This document shows positions 35,178 to 35,680 of a stretch of DNA of 35,680 nt, piece after piece. The notes under the pieces were generated by a model, which was not told the origin of the DNA, ran no database searches, and saw only the letters and a program-made list of their open reading frames with translations. The position numbers were made by a program, and so were the translations under genes. Numbering within the stretch: the stretch's first letter is position 1; every line of letters begins with the position of its first letter. The DNA is from Pirellulales bacterium (GTDB taxonomy: Bacteria > Planctomycetota > Planctomycetia > Pirellulales > JAEUIK01), in the NCBI GenBank assembly GCA_019694435.1, contig JAIBBZ010000045.1:1-35680 (forward strand). The letters are read 5' to 3'.

Positions 35178-35242
35178 GCTCAGTCGAACGGTAAGCTCAG
35201 TCGAACGGTGTGCTCGGGGGGCCCATGCTCGGGAGGGCCCAT
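35178..35242. repeat. Two adjacent pairs of short direct repeats in the rplY leader
   Basis: GCTCAGTCGAACGGT occurs at 35178-35192 and 35195-35209 (17-bp period), followed directly by GCTCGGGGGGCCCAT (35212-35226) and GCTCGGGAGGGCCCAT (35227-35242). All four units begin with GCTC. Confidence 0.7.
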
Positions 35243-35580
35243 ATTCAGGAGGATCCTGCGGCGAGCGGCGCACAGACCGGCCGCGCTCGACCCCGGCCGC
35301 TGGCCAGGGGCTGCAAACCCCAGCGGTAGCAAACTCCTGCCCCCTAAGGGCGAAGTCTGCTAGACCTCCAGAATCCAGCCATTGTGCCGAAAACCGACGC
35401 CATTTCAAGCCCTGTGGGCCCTGGCCACCGGCCTCCCACGGCGGTCCAAATCGACCTGTGGGCAACCGGCCGAAAAAATCGGCAAAGCCTTACAGCTCGG
35501 GCGGTTTCGCAGGGTCCCGCGACCGGCGAACCCACGGGCACCAGGCCGCCTCGAAGAGTGCTGCCGTCGCCGATTGCCGG

Positions 35581-35609
35581 TTGACCCCAGATCGACCAAC
35601 GGCTACGAC
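35581..35609 (+). promoter_or_regulatory. Possible promoter of the tRNA gene
   Basis: TTGACC (35581-35586), a 17-bp spacer and TACGAC (35604-35609), about 50 bp upstream of the tRNA 5' end. The -10 element is a weak match. Confidence 0.35.
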
Positions 35610-35660
35610 AGCGCCACCAGCGGCTCCCCCGCCGCAACGCCCGCAAAAAAGCACACCCCG

Positions 35661-35680
35661 GCGCCTGTAGCTCAGGGGAT
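35661..35680 (+). tRNA. tRNA gene, 5' end only (perhaps tRNA-Arg)
   Basis: The last 20 bases, GCGCCTGTAGCTCAGGGGAT, read as a 7-nt acceptor strand, T8-A9, the D-stem GCTC and the A-G-G-G-G-A D-loop start, the standard 5' part of a bacterial tRNA. The acceptor sequence is like that of many arginine tRNAs, but the anticodon is outside the window, so the identity is a guess. Confidence 0.75.

Larger units (their letters stand above)
35142..35660. other. Intergenic region between rplY and a tRNA gene
   Basis: This 519-bp stretch has no supported protein gene on either strand. It holds tandem repeats in the rplY leader (35178-35242) and a possible tRNA promoter (35581-35609). The middle (35243-35580) shows nothing I can name. 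Confidence 0.5.

Noticed and set aside
35243..35580. Long plus- and minus-strand open frames between rplY and the tRNA gene
   Set aside because: No ribosome binding site, motif or plausible composition supports them; they are extensions of the rplY frame or its complement.

Overview
The window looks like chromosomal DNA of a GC-rich planctomycete, probably of the Pirellulales/Gemmatales type. This is inferred from gene content, not from a search. The pointers are prepilin-type signal proteins in a multi-gene pseudopilin cluster, a DUF1559 protein next to an ECF sigma factor, a BamA with a long Pro/Ala-rich insert, an L9 with a basic N-terminal extension, and a rpsF-ssb-rplI-dnaB block without rpsR. 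All gene ends here are given at the start codon judged most likely. Long open frames on the opposite strand of real genes are treated as GC-bias shadows.

Layout. 1-9634 (+): four genes of a type II secretion/pseudopilin cluster. The first is cut by the window edge and the last encodes a GspK/PilX-like protein of about 1933 residues; a strong intrinsic terminator follows. 9743-10702 (-): a secreted alpha/beta hydrolase. 11064-15347 (+): a four-gene operon with a circularly permuted ATP-grasp protein, an alpha-E protein, the proteasome-like peptidase Anbu and a transglutaminase-like protein. 15397-19090 (-): a CecR-like TetR regulator, then FtsX-type permease, ABC ATPase and HlyD/DevB-type adaptor, with an operator-like inverted repeat lying across the promoter. 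19319-21363 (+): ribosomal protein S1 with a clear promoter, a leader of about 150 nt and an intrinsic terminator. 21377-23268 (-): an ECF sigma factor and a DUF1559 prepilin-like protein. 23546-26271 (+): a primary-like sigma-70 factor, adenine phosphoribosyltransferase and a Gfo/Idh/MocA oxidoreductase. 26410-26871 (+): a small secreted Tyr/Gly-rich protein. 26898-30158 (-): BamA. 30432-35141 (-): rplY-pth-rpsF-ssb-rplI-dnaB, a translation/replication block. 35661 (+): the first 20 bases of a tRNA gene at the right edge.

How the genes fit together. Much of the window is housekeeping: translation (S1, S6, L9, L25, Pth), replication (SSB, DnaB), transcription initiation (two sigma factors transcribed divergently from a shared 277-bp gap), purine salvage (Apt) and outer-membrane assembly (BamA). 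The accessory parts concern the cell surface and protein/peptide processing. The pseudopilin cluster carries Asp-rich calcium-loop motifs in all four products. The Anbu operon joins a predicted peptide-bond-forming ATP-grasp enzyme to two predicted peptidase-fold proteins, and its substrate is unknown. The TetR-ABC-HlyD operon has the make-up of a self-regulated exporter.

The best candidates for something not well described are the Anbu/ATP-grasp/alpha-E/transglutaminase operon, the giant Ca-loop pseudopilin, the LexA-box-like palindrome upstream of ssb, and the inverted repeat overlapping the putative -10 element in front of apt.
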